From Streptomyces avidinii (GTDB lineage Bacteria; Actinomycetota; Actinomycetes; Streptomycetales; Streptomycetaceae): a stretch of DNA of 64,000 nucleotides. Below are positions 49,140-57,396 of this stretch, one piece after another (position 1 is the first letter of the stretch; every line of letters begins with the position of its first letter). Where the stretch lies: assembly GCF_014650695.1 (NCBI RefSeq), contig NZ_BMVL01000012.1:1-64000 (forward strand), written 5' to 3'. The notes under the pieces are model-generated. The model was not told where the DNA came from. It was given only the letters and a program-made list of their open reading frames with translations, and searched no databases. The translations under genes were made by a program, and so were the position numbers.

Positions 49140-50870
49140 GTGAACCAGACGTACGCGCTGACCGCGGTCGCCGTCGTCGTCGTGATCACGGTCCTGGTCG
49201 GCGCGCTGGGCCTGCGGATATCCCGGACCACCTCCGACTTCTATGTCGCCTCGCGCACGGTGGGGCCCCGCCTGAACGCGGCGGCCATCAGCGGCGAGTA
49301 CCTGTCCGCGGCGTCCTTCCTCGGGGTGGCGGGGCTGGTGCTCCTCCAGGGGCCCGAGATGCTCTGGTATCCGGTGGGCTACACCGCCGGGTACGTGGTG
49401 CTGCTCGTGCTGGTGGCGGCCCCGCTGCGCCGCTCCGGCGCGTACACGCTGCCCGACTTCGCCGAGGCGCGGCTGGAGTCGCTGGTGGTGCGCCGGATCG
49501 CGGTGCTGTTCGTGGTGGGGGTCGGCTGGCTGTACCTGCTGCCGCAGTTGCAGGGGGCCGGGCTGACCCTGGAGGTCCTGACCGGGGCCCCGCACTGGGT
49601 CGGGGGGCTGGTCGTCGCGTTCGTGGTGACGGTGGCGGTGGCGGCCGGGGGGATGCGTTCGGTCACCTTCGTCCAGGCCTTCCAGTACTGGCTGAAGCTC
49701 ACGGCGCTGCTGGTACCGGCCTTCTTCCTGCTCGCGGCGTGGGCCGGGGACGGCGCGCCGCGGGCCACCTTCGACGCCCCGGCCGTCTTCCGGGAGCACA
49801 CCTCGGTGACGGTCGCGGAGGACGTGCGGCTGTCCGTGGCGCAGCCGCTGACGGTGACGGTGACCGGGCAGGTGGACGGGCGCGGCTATGTGTCGGCCCC
49901 GCTGACCCTGGCCGCCGGTGAGCATGCCGTACGGGCCCACGCGCGGCTGGAGTTCGCCGCGGACACACCCGTTCCGGACACCCGGACGCAGGCCCGGCCC
50001 GGGGTGTCCACCTGGTCGGTGCCGATGTCCGGCGGCCTGCGCGAGTACCGGCTGTACGCCACCTACGGGCTGATCCTGGCGACGTTCCTCGGCACGATGG
50101 GCCTGCCGCACGTGGCGGTGCGGTTCTACACGAGCCCCGACGGGCGGACCGCGCGCCGCACCACGCTGGTCGTGCTCGCGCTGGTCGGGGTCTTCTACCT
50201 GCTGCCGCCGGTGTACGGGGCGCTGGGCCGGATCTACGCCCCCGAGCTCGCCCTGACCGGCGACGCGGACGCGGCGGTGCTGGTGCTGCCCGAGCGAATG
50301 CTCGGCGGGCTGCTCGGTGATCTGCTGGGCGCGCTGCTGGCCGGCGGCGCCTTCGCGGCGTTCCTGTCGACGGCATCCGGGCTGACCATGGCGGTGGCCG
50401 GGGTGCTGCACCAGGACGTGCTGCCGGCCCGGGGGGTGCGCAGTTTCCGTTCGGCGGCGGTCGTGGCGATCGCGGTGCCGCTGGCCGGGAGCGTGGCGGC
50501 GACGCAGGTGCCGGTGGCGGACGCGGTGGGCCTGGCCTTCGCCGTGTCGGCGTCCTCGTTCTGTCCACTGCTGGTGCTGGGCATCTGGTGGCGCGGGCTG
50601 ACCCCGCCGGGTGCGGTGGCCGGGCTGGTCACCGGCGGCGGGGCGGCGCTGAGCGCGGTCCTGGCGACCCGGGCCGATCTGGCCCCGCCGGGCTGGCTGC
50701 ACACGCTGCTGGCGTGGCCCGCGGCGTGGTCGGTGCCGCTCGGGTTCCTGACGATGGTGGTGGTGTCGCTGGCGACCCGGTCGCGGATCCCGGCCGGGAC
50801 CGCGGCCACCCTGGCCCGGCTGCACCTGCCGGAGGTCGTGGCCGGGGAACGGGCGGGGGGCCCGCGGTGA
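49140..50870 (+). CDS. sodium:solute symporter family transporter
   Basis: The 576-residue membrane protein has around 13 helices and SSS motifs: TTSDFYVASRTVGPRLNAAA after the first helix, GEYLSAASFLGVAGL, YTLPDFAEARLE, and later GGAFAAFLSTASGLTMAV. A long extracytoplasmic insert (about 215-300) resembles that of monocarboxylate and acetate transporters of the ActP type. A short-chain organic acid is the likely substrate. The next gene, a LytS-like kinase, overlaps it by 4 bases, and a LytTR regulator lies upstream, implying sensing coupled to uptake. Confidence 0.88.
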   Translation: MNQTYALTAVAVVVVITVLVGALGLRISRTTSDFYVASRTVGPRLNAAAISGEYLSAASFLGVAGLVLLQGPEMLWYPVGYTAGYVVLLVLVAAPLRRSGAYTLPDFAEARLESLVVRRIAVLFVVGVGWLYLLPQLQGAGLTLEVLTGAPHWVGGLVVAFVVTVAVAAGGMRSVTFVQAFQYWLKLTALLVPAFFLLAAWAGDGAPRATFDAPAVFREHTSVTVAEDVRLSVAQPLTVTVTGQVDGRGYVSAPLTLAAGEHAVRAHARLEFAADTPVPDTRTQARPGVSTWSVPMSGGLREYRLYATYGLILATFLGTMGLPHVAVRFYTSPDGRTARRTTLVVLALVGVFYLLPPVYGALGRIYAPELALTGDADAAVLVLPERMLGGLLGDLLGALLAGGAFAAFLSTASGLTMAVAGVLHQDVLPARGVRSFRSAAVVAIAVPLAGSVAATQVPVADAVGLAFAVSASSFCPLLVLGIWWRGLTPPGAVAGLVTGGGAALSAVLATRADLAPPGWLHTLLAWPAAWSVPLGFLTMVVVSLATRSRIPAGTAATLARLHLPEVVAGERAGGPR

Positions 50871-52108
50871 GCGGGGTGGCGCCGGCCCTCCTGGCCCTGC
50901 CGGCGGCGGCGGGTGCGGTCCTGCTGCTGGGGGCGGGCTGGGCGGCCGGCCGGTGGCACGCCCGGCGCGGCGAGCGGGCGGCGGGAACGGACCTGGGGAC
51001 CCCGGTGGAGCGGGCCACCTTCCACACCCTGCACACGGCTTCGCTGGCCGCTCCCCCGCTGCGGGCCGGGCTCACGGAGGACGCGGCCCGCAAGGCGGCC
51101 CGGCGGCTGCGGTCGCTGCTGGGCACGGAGGCGCTGTGCCTCACCGACCGGGAGTCGGTGCTGGCCTGGGACGGTCCGGGCGCCGACCACCATGAGCGGC
51201 GGGCCATGGCCCGGGTGGCGGTGATGCTGGCGTCGGGGCGCAGTCAGAGCGTGCGGACCGAGTGCCAGCGGCCCGACTGTCCGCTGAAGTGGGCGGTGGT
51301 GGCCCCGCTCACGGGCGAGGACGGGGTGCTGGGCGCACTGGTGGCGTACGGGTCGCGGGAGTCGGCGGTGCTGGTGCGGGCCGCGACGGAGGTCGCGCGG
51401 TGGGTGTCCGTACAGCTGGAGCTGTCGGAGCTGGACCGGTCGCGGACCCGTTTGATGGAGGCGGAGATCAAGGCGCTGCGGGCGCAGATCTCCCCGCACT
51501 TCATCTTCAACTCGCTGGCTGCGATCGCCTCGTTCGTCCGGACCGATCCGGAGCGGGCGCGGGAGCTGCTGCTGGAGTTCGCGGACTTCACCCGGTACTC
51601 CTTCCGGCGGCACGGCGACTTCACCACGCTGGCCGACGAGTTGCGCTCCGTCCAGCAGTATCTGGCCCTGGCCGGTGCCCGGTTCGGCGACCGGCTGAAG
51701 GTGACCCTCCAGGTGGCGCCGGAGGTGCTGCCGGTGGCGCTGCCGTTCCTGTGCCTGCAGCCCCTGGTGGAGAACGCCGTCAAGCACGGGCTGGAGGACT
51801 CGACCGAGGAGTGCCGGATCACCATCACGGCACAGGACGCGGGCTCGGAGGCGGTGATCACGGTGGAGGACAACGGGGTCGGGATGGATCCGGCGCTGCT
51901 GCGGAGGATCCTGGCCGGGGAGCGCGCCGGCTCCTCCGGGATCGGGCTGCCCAATGTCGACGAGCGGATCCGGCAGGTGTACGGGGACGAGTACGGTCCG
52001 GTGATGGAGACGGGCGTCGGGGCGGGCATGAAGGTCACCCTGCGCATTCCCAAGTACCGTGCGGGCGTGCACAGCTCGCCCTCGGGTCACCGGCCTCCCC
52101 GCCCCTGA
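50867..52108 (+). CDS. LytS-like sensor histidine kinase
   Basis: The 413-residue kinase has one N-terminal membrane helix (about 8-26), a GAF-like sensor region (about 50-190, containing CQRPDCPLKW, which could bind a metal or react with oxidants), the phospho-accepting His211 in AQISPHFIFNS, and the ATP-binding N and G boxes PLVENAVKHGL and VEDNGVGM. Its GTG overlaps the symporter stop. Its expected partner is the LytTR regulator encoded at 47717. A regulator and kinase separated by their presumed transporter target is an unusual order. Confidence 0.9.
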   Translation: MSGVAPALLALPAAAGAVLLLGAGWAAGRWHARRGERAAGTDLGTPVERATFHTLHTASLAAPPLRAGLTEDAARKAARRLRSLLGTEALCLTDRESVLAWDGPGADHHERRAMARVAVMLASGRSQSVRTECQRPDCPLKWAVVAPLTGEDGVLGALVAYGSRESAVLVRAATEVARWVSVQLELSELDRSRTRLMEAEIKALRAQISPHFIFNSLAAIASFVRTDPERARELLLEFADFTRYSFRRHGDFTTLADELRSVQQYLALAGARFGDRLKVTLQVAPEVLPVALPFLCLQPLVENAVKHGLEDSTEECRITITAQDAGSEAVITVEDNGVGMDPALLRRILAGERAGSSGIGLPNVDERIRQVYGDEYGPVMETGVGAGMKVTLRIPKYRAGVHSSPSGHRPPRP

Positions 52109-52169
52109 CGGACGGGCCCCGGTGGCCGGGCCCGGGCAGGGCCCGGACCCGGAGGGACCACGAGGCGGC

Positions 52170-53612
52170 CTAGCTCCAGCTGGCGTGCAGCGGCTTGCCC
52201 TCGGCGTAGCCGGCGGCGGACTGGATGCCGACGACGGCCTTCTCCTCGAATTCGGCGAGGGAGCCGGCACCGGCGTAGGTGCACGAGGAGCGGACGCCGG
52301 CGATGATCGAGTCGATCAGGTCCTCGACACCCGGGCGGGCCGGGTCGAGGAACATCCGCGAGGTGGAGATGCCCTCCTCGAAGAGACCCTTGCGGGCACG
52401 GTCGTACGCCGATTCCTCGCTCGTGCGGTTCTGCACCGCGCGGGCGGAGGCCATGCCGAAGGACTCCTTGTAGAGGCGGCCGTCGGCGGACTGCTGGAGG
52501 TCGCCCGGGGACTCGTAGGTACCGGCGAACCAGGAGCCGATCATCACGTTGGACGCACCGGCGGCCAGCGCCATGGCCACGTCGCGCGGGTGGCGGACGC
52601 CGCCGTCGGCCCACACGTGCTTGCCGTACTTCTTCGCCTCGGCCGCGCACTCCAGCACCGCGGAGAACTGCGGGCGGCCCACGCCGGTCATCATGCGGGT
52701 GGTGCACATGGCGCCGGGGCCCACACCGACCTTGATGATGTCCGCGCCGGCCTCGATGAGGTCCTTGACGCCCTCGGCGGCGACGATGTTGCCCGCCACG
52801 ATCGGGACCTGCGGGTCCAGGGCGCGGATGGCCCTGATCGCGTTGATCATCGACTCCTGGTGGCCGTGCGCCGTGTCGATGACGAGCGTGTCCACGCCCG
52901 CGTCGAGCAGCTGCTTGGCCTTGGCCACGAAGTCGCCGTTGATGCCGACGGCGGCCGCGATGCGCAGCTTGCCGTTCGCGTCGGTGGCCGGGGTGTAGAG
53001 CGTCGCGCGCAGTGCGCCCTTGCGGGTGAGGATGCCGACGAGCCTGCCGTCCTCGTCGACGGCCGGGGCCAGCTTGCGGTGGCCGGCGTCGAGCTGGTTG
53101 AAGGCCTCGCGGGGGTCCATGTCGGCGTCGATGAGCAGCAGCTCCTTCGACATGACCTCGGAGAGCTGGGTGAAGCGGTCCACACCGGTCAGGTCGTGGT
53201 CGGTGACGACGCCGATCGGGCGGCCCTCGGCGTCGACGACGACGCCGGCGCCGTGGGCGCGCTTGGGCAGCAGGGACAGCGCGTCCGCGACGGTCTGGGT
53301 GGGCGCCAGCGTGATCGGGGTGTCGAGCACGAGGTGGCGGGTCTTCACCCAGGAGATGACGTCGGTGACGACCTCGATCGGGATGTCCTGCGGGATGACG
53401 ACGATGCCGCCGCGGCGGGCGACCGTCTCGGCCATCCGGCGGCCCGCGATGGCGGTCATGTTGGCCACGACAAGGGGAATGGTGGTGCCGGTGCCGTCGG
53501 GCGAGGACAGGTCGACACCCTGACGGGAACCGACCGCGGAGCGGCTCGGCACCATGAACACATCGTCGTACGTCAGGTCGTACGGCGGCTTCAGGTCATT
53601 GAGGAAACGCAC
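52170..53612 (-). CDS. guaB1: GuaB1-family GMP reductase / IMPDH-related protein
   Basis: The 480-residue barrel enzyme has the IMPDH/GMPR catalytic loop VGPGAMCTTRMMTG with its Cys, the nucleotide-binding IVAGNIVAAEGVKDL, and two CBS domains (about 95-205) inserted in the barrel. In actinobacteria, GuaB1 has been shown to be a GMP reductase with CBS regulation rather than an IMP dehydrogenase. It would recycle GMP to IMP. The start is GTG (MRFLNDLKPPYDLTYDD). The gene is convergent with the kinase gene, and a short upstream frame copies its start. Confidence 0.9.
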   Translation of the reverse strand: MRFLNDLKPPYDLTYDDVFMVPSRSAVGSRQGVDLSSPDGTGTTIPLVVANMTAIAGRRMAETVARRGGIVVIPQDIPIEVVTDVISWVKTRHLVLDTPITLAPTQTVADALSLLPKRAHGAGVVVDAEGRPIGVVTDHDLTGVDRFTQLSEVMSKELLLIDADMDPREAFNQLDAGHRKLAPAVDEDGRLVGILTRKGALRATLYTPATDANGKLRIAAAVGINGDFVAKAKQLLDAGVDTLVIDTAHGHQESMINAIRAIRALDPQVPIVAGNIVAAEGVKDLIEAGADIIKVGVGPGAMCTTRMMTGVGRPQFSAVLECAAEAKKYGKHVWADGGVRHPRDVAMALAAGASNVMIGSWFAGTYESPGDLQQSADGRLYKESFGMASARAVQNRTSEESAYDRARKGLFEEGISTSRMFLDPARPGVEDLIDSIIAGVRSSCTYAGAGSLAEFEEKAVVGIQSAAGYAEGKPLHASWS

Positions 53613-53645
53613 GTGCTGAACATCCCAGTCGATCGAAGGATCCGT

Positions 53646-53678
53646 CTACGCCCCGGCAGGACAGCCGAGGAAACGCAC
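53646..53678 (-). CDS. possible 10-codon upstream reading frame copying the guaB1 start
   Basis: GAGGAAACGCACGT occurs at 53601-53614 (over the guaB1 start) and again at 53667-53680. On the minus strand the second copy opens a frame GTG CGT TTC CTC that reads MRFLGCPAGA and stops, 33 bases before guaB1. GGGAG lies 12 bases ahead of it. It could be a translated leader or just a relic of a short duplication. Confidence 0.3.
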   Translation of the reverse strand: MRFLGCPAGA

Positions 53679-53757
53679 GTACTTCATTCTCCCACGACCT
53701 GGAGTTCACGCCGCCCGGGCTGATCGTCCAGGACGGGCCGGGCCGGATGGTCGTTTC

Positions 53758-54909
53758 CTACGGGACCTTGGTCCCGGCGGGCCGGGTCCGGCGGTGGACG
53801 GGGCCGCGGCGGCGGGCCAGCGGGAGCACCGAGCCGCCGTGCCGGACGGCGGTGAACTCGGCGGCGATGGCCAGGGCCGTCTCCTCGGGGGTGGCGCCGC
53901 CGAGGTCGAGGCCGATGGGTGAGCGCAGGCGGGCCAGCTCGGCGTCGGTGACGCCTTCGGCCCGCAGGCGTCGGACGCGTTCGGCGTGGGTGCGCCGTGA
54001 TCCCATGGCCCCCACGTAGCCCAGGGGCAGCCGCAGCGCGAGTTCCAGCAGGGGTACGTCGAATTTGGCGTCGTGGGTGAGGACGCAGACCGCGGTACGG
54101 GAGTCCAGGCGGCCCGCGGCCCGCTCCGCGGCCAGGTGCCGGTGCGGCCAGTCGACGATCACCTCGTCGGCGTCGGGGAAGCGGGCCGCGGTGGCGAAGA
54201 CGGGCCGGGCGTCGCAGACGGTGACCCGGTGGCCGAGGAAGGCGCCGATCCGCGCGAGGGCCGCGGCGAAGTCGATGGCCCCGTAGACGAGGAGCCGGGG
54301 CGGCTCGGCGGCCGATTCGACCAGCAGGGTGAGCGGCTGCCCGCAGAGTCCGCCGGCCGTGCCGAGCTCGGCGGTGCCGGTGCGCCCGGCCAGGAGCAGG
54401 GCCCGTACCTGCCGGGCGGCGGCCCGGTCCAGGTCGGGTCCGCCCGCCAGCCCGCCCTCGTAGGAGCCGTCGGCGTGGACGGCGAGCGCGCGGCCGAGCT
54501 GGGTCGGCGGTCCGGAGACCACCCGGGCGAGCGCGGCCCGGGTTCCCCCGGCGGCGGCGTCGAGCACCGAGCCGAGCACGGACCGGACCGGGTCGAGCCC
54601 GCGGACCGGGGTGACCAGTACGTCGAGGACTCCGCCGCAGGTCAGGCCTACGGCGAAGGCGTCTTCGTCGCTGTAGCCGAAGCGGTGCAGGCCGCCTTCG
54701 CCGGAGGCGAGGGCGCCGAGGCACAGCTCGTGCACGGCGGATTCCACGCAGCCTCCGGAGATGGAGCCGAGGGCGGTGCCCCGGTCGTCGACGGCGAGGG
54801 AGGCGCCGGGTCCGCGGGGAGCGCTCCCAGCAACGGCGACGACGGTGGCCAGGGCGAACTCGCGCTGCGCGGCGCACCACGCGCGTAGCTCGTCGGCTAT
54901 GTCGAGCAT
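53758..54909 (-). CDS. XdhC-family molybdenum-cofactor maturation protein
   Basis: XdhC binds the molybdenum cofactor, helps sulfurate it and inserts it into xanthine dehydrogenase. The 383-residue sequence has the N-terminal XdhC/CoxI domain (VAGSAPRGPGASLAVDDRG, then GSISGGCVESAV) and a Rossmann-type C-terminal domain (LLVYGAIDFAAALARIGAFL, then YVGAMGSRRTH, PIGLDLGGATPEE). The family's usual MGSRRK loop is present as MGSRRT. The start overlaps by one base the stop of the transposase-like gene upstream (TGATG). XDH subunits are encoded 6 kb upstream on the same strand. Confidence 0.9.
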   Translation of the reverse strand: MLDIADELRAWCAAQREFALATVVAVAGSAPRGPGASLAVDDRGTALGSISGGCVESAVHELCLGALASGEGGLHRFGYSDEDAFAVGLTCGGVLDVLVTPVRGLDPVRSVLGSVLDAAAGGTRAALARVVSGPPTQLGRALAVHADGSYEGGLAGGPDLDRAAARQVRALLLAGRTGTAELGTAGGLCGQPLTLLVESAAEPPRLLVYGAIDFAAALARIGAFLGHRVTVCDARPVFATAARFPDADEVIVDWPHRHLAAERAAGRLDSRTAVCVLTHDAKFDVPLLELALRLPLGYVGAMGSRRTHAERVRRLRAEGVTDAELARLRSPIGLDLGGATPEETALAIAAEFTAVRHGGSVLPLARRRGPVHRRTRPAGTKVP

Positions 54910-56210
54910 CAGCGGATGTATTCGCGGCGCGGGGTCTGTCCGGGCACGTGCGGGCGCGGCGGCAGTACGGCAGGGGTGGCCGGTCTGACCGCGGGGGGCC
55001 GGGCCGTGGCGGCGGCGGACCGGGTGGGTCCGGGGTATCCGTCCGGCAGCTTCGGGCGCGCACCGAGCAGTTTCGCGGCGTGGGCCACGCTGGCGAGGGT
55101 GGCGTGGTGGTGCCAGCCGCGGAAGGAGCGGCCCTCGAAGTCCCGGATGCCGACGGGTTCGCAGGTCTCGGCGAAGTCGAGGGAGACGCGGTCGGTGAGT
55201 TTGGCGAGCAGGAAGAGCTGGGCGAGCGGCCGGTCGCCGATGTTGGTGATCCAGAACTCGGAGGGCAGCAGGGCGGCTTCGGTCCAGGCTCCGACCAGCA
55301 TCAGCGGGGTGGGCGGCGCGGGTACGGGGCGGTCCTCGCAGGGGGTGGCGAAGATCGAGGCCGAGGTCAGCAGGGTGACGGCGCCCTCGGCGCGGCCGTG
55401 CCGGGTCCATTCGACGACGCGGCGCTGGGAGCGCAGGGAGTCGATGAGTTCGCGGGCGGGGGCGGTGTGCGGACCGGGTTTGTGCCGGCCGGCCCCGCCG
55501 AAGGAGACGGGGAGGGAACCGTCGACCTTGAAGACGAAGGGGATGTCCTGGAGGGTGAAGGACTCGATGCTCTGCGGCAGGTCGCTGTTGGCGACCTCCA
55601 TCACCACGGGCCGGCGCTGGAGTTGCCAGGTGGCGGCCATCCGCTGGACGGCGTGTACGGCGTCCTGGGCGGGGGTGAGGGAGCGGGCGGTGTCGGGGAT
55701 GCCGGCCCGGCGGCGGCGCAGGAGTTCGCTGGTCCAGGGCCCGGGGAGGGTGAGGGTCCATTCGACCGGGAAGCTGGCTTCGCTGGAGGCGAGCCAGATG
55801 CCGCTCGCCTGCTGGCAGTTGGCGGTGCGGCCGAGCTGGGGGACGAACTGCCGGCCGACGCCGACGGACCGGTCTCCGGCCTTCTCGATGACCATGGGCT
55901 GGAGCACCCAGGCCAGGGGGCGCTGCGCGGTGCGTTCGAGGTGCTGGGCGAGGGAGCGGCGGACCGGGGTCCAGTCCCAGGGGGACTTGCTGATGAACTG
56001 CTGGAGGCTCTGCTCGACGGAACTGGCCCCTGTTCCGGCGATGTTACGAATTGTTTTCTTTCCGGCGGTCCGCACCAGACCGTTCAGATAAACGCGGGCC
56101 CAGTTTCGCTGGTCCCGCCGGGGTAAGGATTCGAAGAGCAGAGAGATCAGGACGTCGATCATTTCGGAGATTTCCGCCGTGGAATCCTCCGGCAGGACTA
56201 CGCGAGCCAT
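54909..56210 (-). CDS. IS701-like transposase homologue with altered catalytic sites
   Basis: The 433-residue protein keeps the IS701 framework: SPWDWTPVRRSLAQHL, SVGVGRQFVPQLGRTANCQ, FPVEWTLTLPGPWTSE and FEGRSFRGWHHHATLASVAH. Where active enzymes have DDTGF the sequence is VIEKAGD (Glu109-Lys110), and where they have VADxxYGD it is VMEVANSD (Glu205). So both catalytic Asp positions are changed. No terminal inverted repeats or target duplications are seen around it. It is encoded within a housekeeping-type string, its ATG has a strong GGGGGAG site, and its stop overlaps the xdhC-like start. This looks like a domesticated protein, not a mobile element. Function is unknown. Confidence 0.75.
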   Translation of the reverse strand: MARVVLPEDSTAEISEMIDVLISLLFESLPRRDQRNWARVYLNGLVRTAGKKTIRNIAGTGASSVEQSLQQFISKSPWDWTPVRRSLAQHLERTAQRPLAWVLQPMVIEKAGDRSVGVGRQFVPQLGRTANCQQASGIWLASSEASFPVEWTLTLPGPWTSELLRRRRAGIPDTARSLTPAQDAVHAVQRMAATWQLQRRPVVMEVANSDLPQSIESFTLQDIPFVFKVDGSLPVSFGGAGRHKPGPHTAPARELIDSLRSQRRVVEWTRHGRAEGAVTLLTSASIFATPCEDRPVPAPPTPLMLVGAWTEAALLPSEFWITNIGDRPLAQLFLLAKLTDRVSLDFAETCEPVGIRDFEGRSFRGWHHHATLASVAHAAKLLGARPKLPDGYPGPTRSAAATARPPAVRPATPAVLPPRPHVPGQTPRREYIR

Positions 56211-56282
56211 CTGGGCCTCCCCCGCGACCAGCTAGATCCAATACCCTACTTGACCGCGCAGAACGGCCGTAGGCCCCGGCGG

Positions 56283-56930
56283 CTACTTCCTGAGGTCGCT
56301 GGCAGATTCGAGCCGCTCTTCCTCTACCACGAGAGGAATCGGGATCTGGTTCGCCGCATAGTAGATCGCGACCAGGAAGTGGGCGACAAGTGTGAGTGTT
56401 GCGGAGTAGAAGGCGAGCAGCACGGTCAGGGGGTAGGCGATGGCACCGAGGCCGAAGCGCACCCGAGTGGCTCGGGCGCCTTCCTTGTCCACCCGTTCGT
56501 GGAAGAGGTGGCCGACCCGGGTGACGTACCACCAGAAGGCCAGGAAGGCCATGGCGTAGGCCACGGTGACGCTGCTGTAGAGGACCGCGGCGGCGTTGGC
56601 GGAGCCGCCTTCCTCCATGAGGTGCTCGGCGAGCACATTGGTGGTGTACGGAATCACCGATACCACCATCAGTACCAGGAGATTCAGGAACAACAGGGGG
56701 CGGTCGACCCTCTTGAGGTGGCTGAAGATGGTGTGGTGATTCACCCACATCACACCGATGATGAGGAAACTCACGACGTAAGCGGCGTAATGGGGCCACT
56801 GTTCCCGGACCCCGAGCCAGAAGTCCGATCCGGTTTCTTCCGGAACCTTTAATTCCAGAACGAGGATCGTGATGATGATGGCGAATACGCCATCACTGAA
56901 GGCTTCGATCCGCCCGGTTTCGTTTTCCAT
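56283..56930 (-). CDS. TMEM175-family (DUF1211) potassium channel-like protein
   Basis: The 215-residue membrane protein has six predicted helices. The first contains the family signature RIEAFSDGVFAIIITILVLEL, whose FSDG is diagnostic of TMEM175/DUF1211. Bacterial members are tetrameric K+ leak channels with two-repeat pores; this one has a single six-helix unit, as usual in bacteria. The ATG at 56930 has GGGGAGGC just before it. Neighbours upstream (a SnoaL-like gene, 112 bases) and downstream (72 bases) run the same way. Confidence 0.88.
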   Translation of the reverse strand: MENETGRIEAFSDGVFAIIITILVLELKVPEETGSDFWLGVREQWPHYAAYVVSFLIIGVMWVNHHTIFSHLKRVDRPLLFLNLLVLMVVSVIPYTTNVLAEHLMEEGGSANAAAVLYSSVTVAYAMAFLAFWWYVTRVGHLFHERVDKEGARATRVRFGLGAIAYPLTVLLAFYSATLTLVAHFLVAIYYAANQIPIPLVVEEERLESASDLRK

Positions 56931-57042
56931 TGCCTCCCCTTTGCCACTTCTTGCATATAAGCGGCTTGCCCGCACGGCGCGCCACACATACGGGGAGGAC
57001 GTTGCGGCGCCCTCCCCGCACACGCTACCCAGATTTCGGCCG

Positions 57043-57384
57043 TCAGCCGCCGAATCCGGCTGTCTGGCGCCAGATTCGGCCATCGCGGACGACGAGCGTC
57101 CCGAACGCATGCTCCGGTTCACCGTTCAGGTTCATGATCGCCCGGTAGAAGATGGTGTCTTCGGTCTCGATGTACTCCTGGAGTTCCACGAGCGTGGGCT
57201 TCACGGTGAGATAGCCGGTGAACGTCTCGCGAACGGCTTCGATCCCGACCGACACCCCCTCGAAGCGCAGCAGCACCGCGTCCTCGGTGTAGTTCTTCAT
57301 GACGGCCTCGATGTCCAGGGCGGCGAGTGCCTCCATCTGACGGACGAACACCGGGTGCAGTGTGGAGATGTCGTACTTGGCCAT
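57043..57384 (-). CDS. SnoaL/NTF2-like protein
   Basis: This 113-residue single-domain protein has an NTF2-like pattern: an N-terminal helix (HPVFVRQMEALAALDIEAVM), NYTEDAVLLRFEG, GIEAVRETFTGYL, and beta strands ending GTLVVRDGRIWRQTAGF. Members are polyketide cyclases, isomerases or binding proteins. It follows the histidine kinase gene by 12 bases and is probably on the same transcript. No catalytic residue set is clear. Confidence 0.78.
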   Translation of the reverse strand: MAKYDISTLHPVFVRQMEALAALDIEAVMKNYTEDAVLLRFEGVSVGIEAVRETFTGYLTVKPTLVELQEYIETEDTIFYRAIMNLNGEPEHAFGTLVVRDGRIWRQTAGFGG

Positions 57385-57396
57385 GTCGACTCCGTT

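Noticed and set aside
45176..49231. 1351-residue minus-strand frame
   Set aside because: Runs across several well-supported rightward genes and a terminator, with no motifs of its own.
54909..56210. Active insertion sequence
   Set aside because: No terminal inverted repeats or target-site duplications are seen, and the catalytic Asp positions are substituted.
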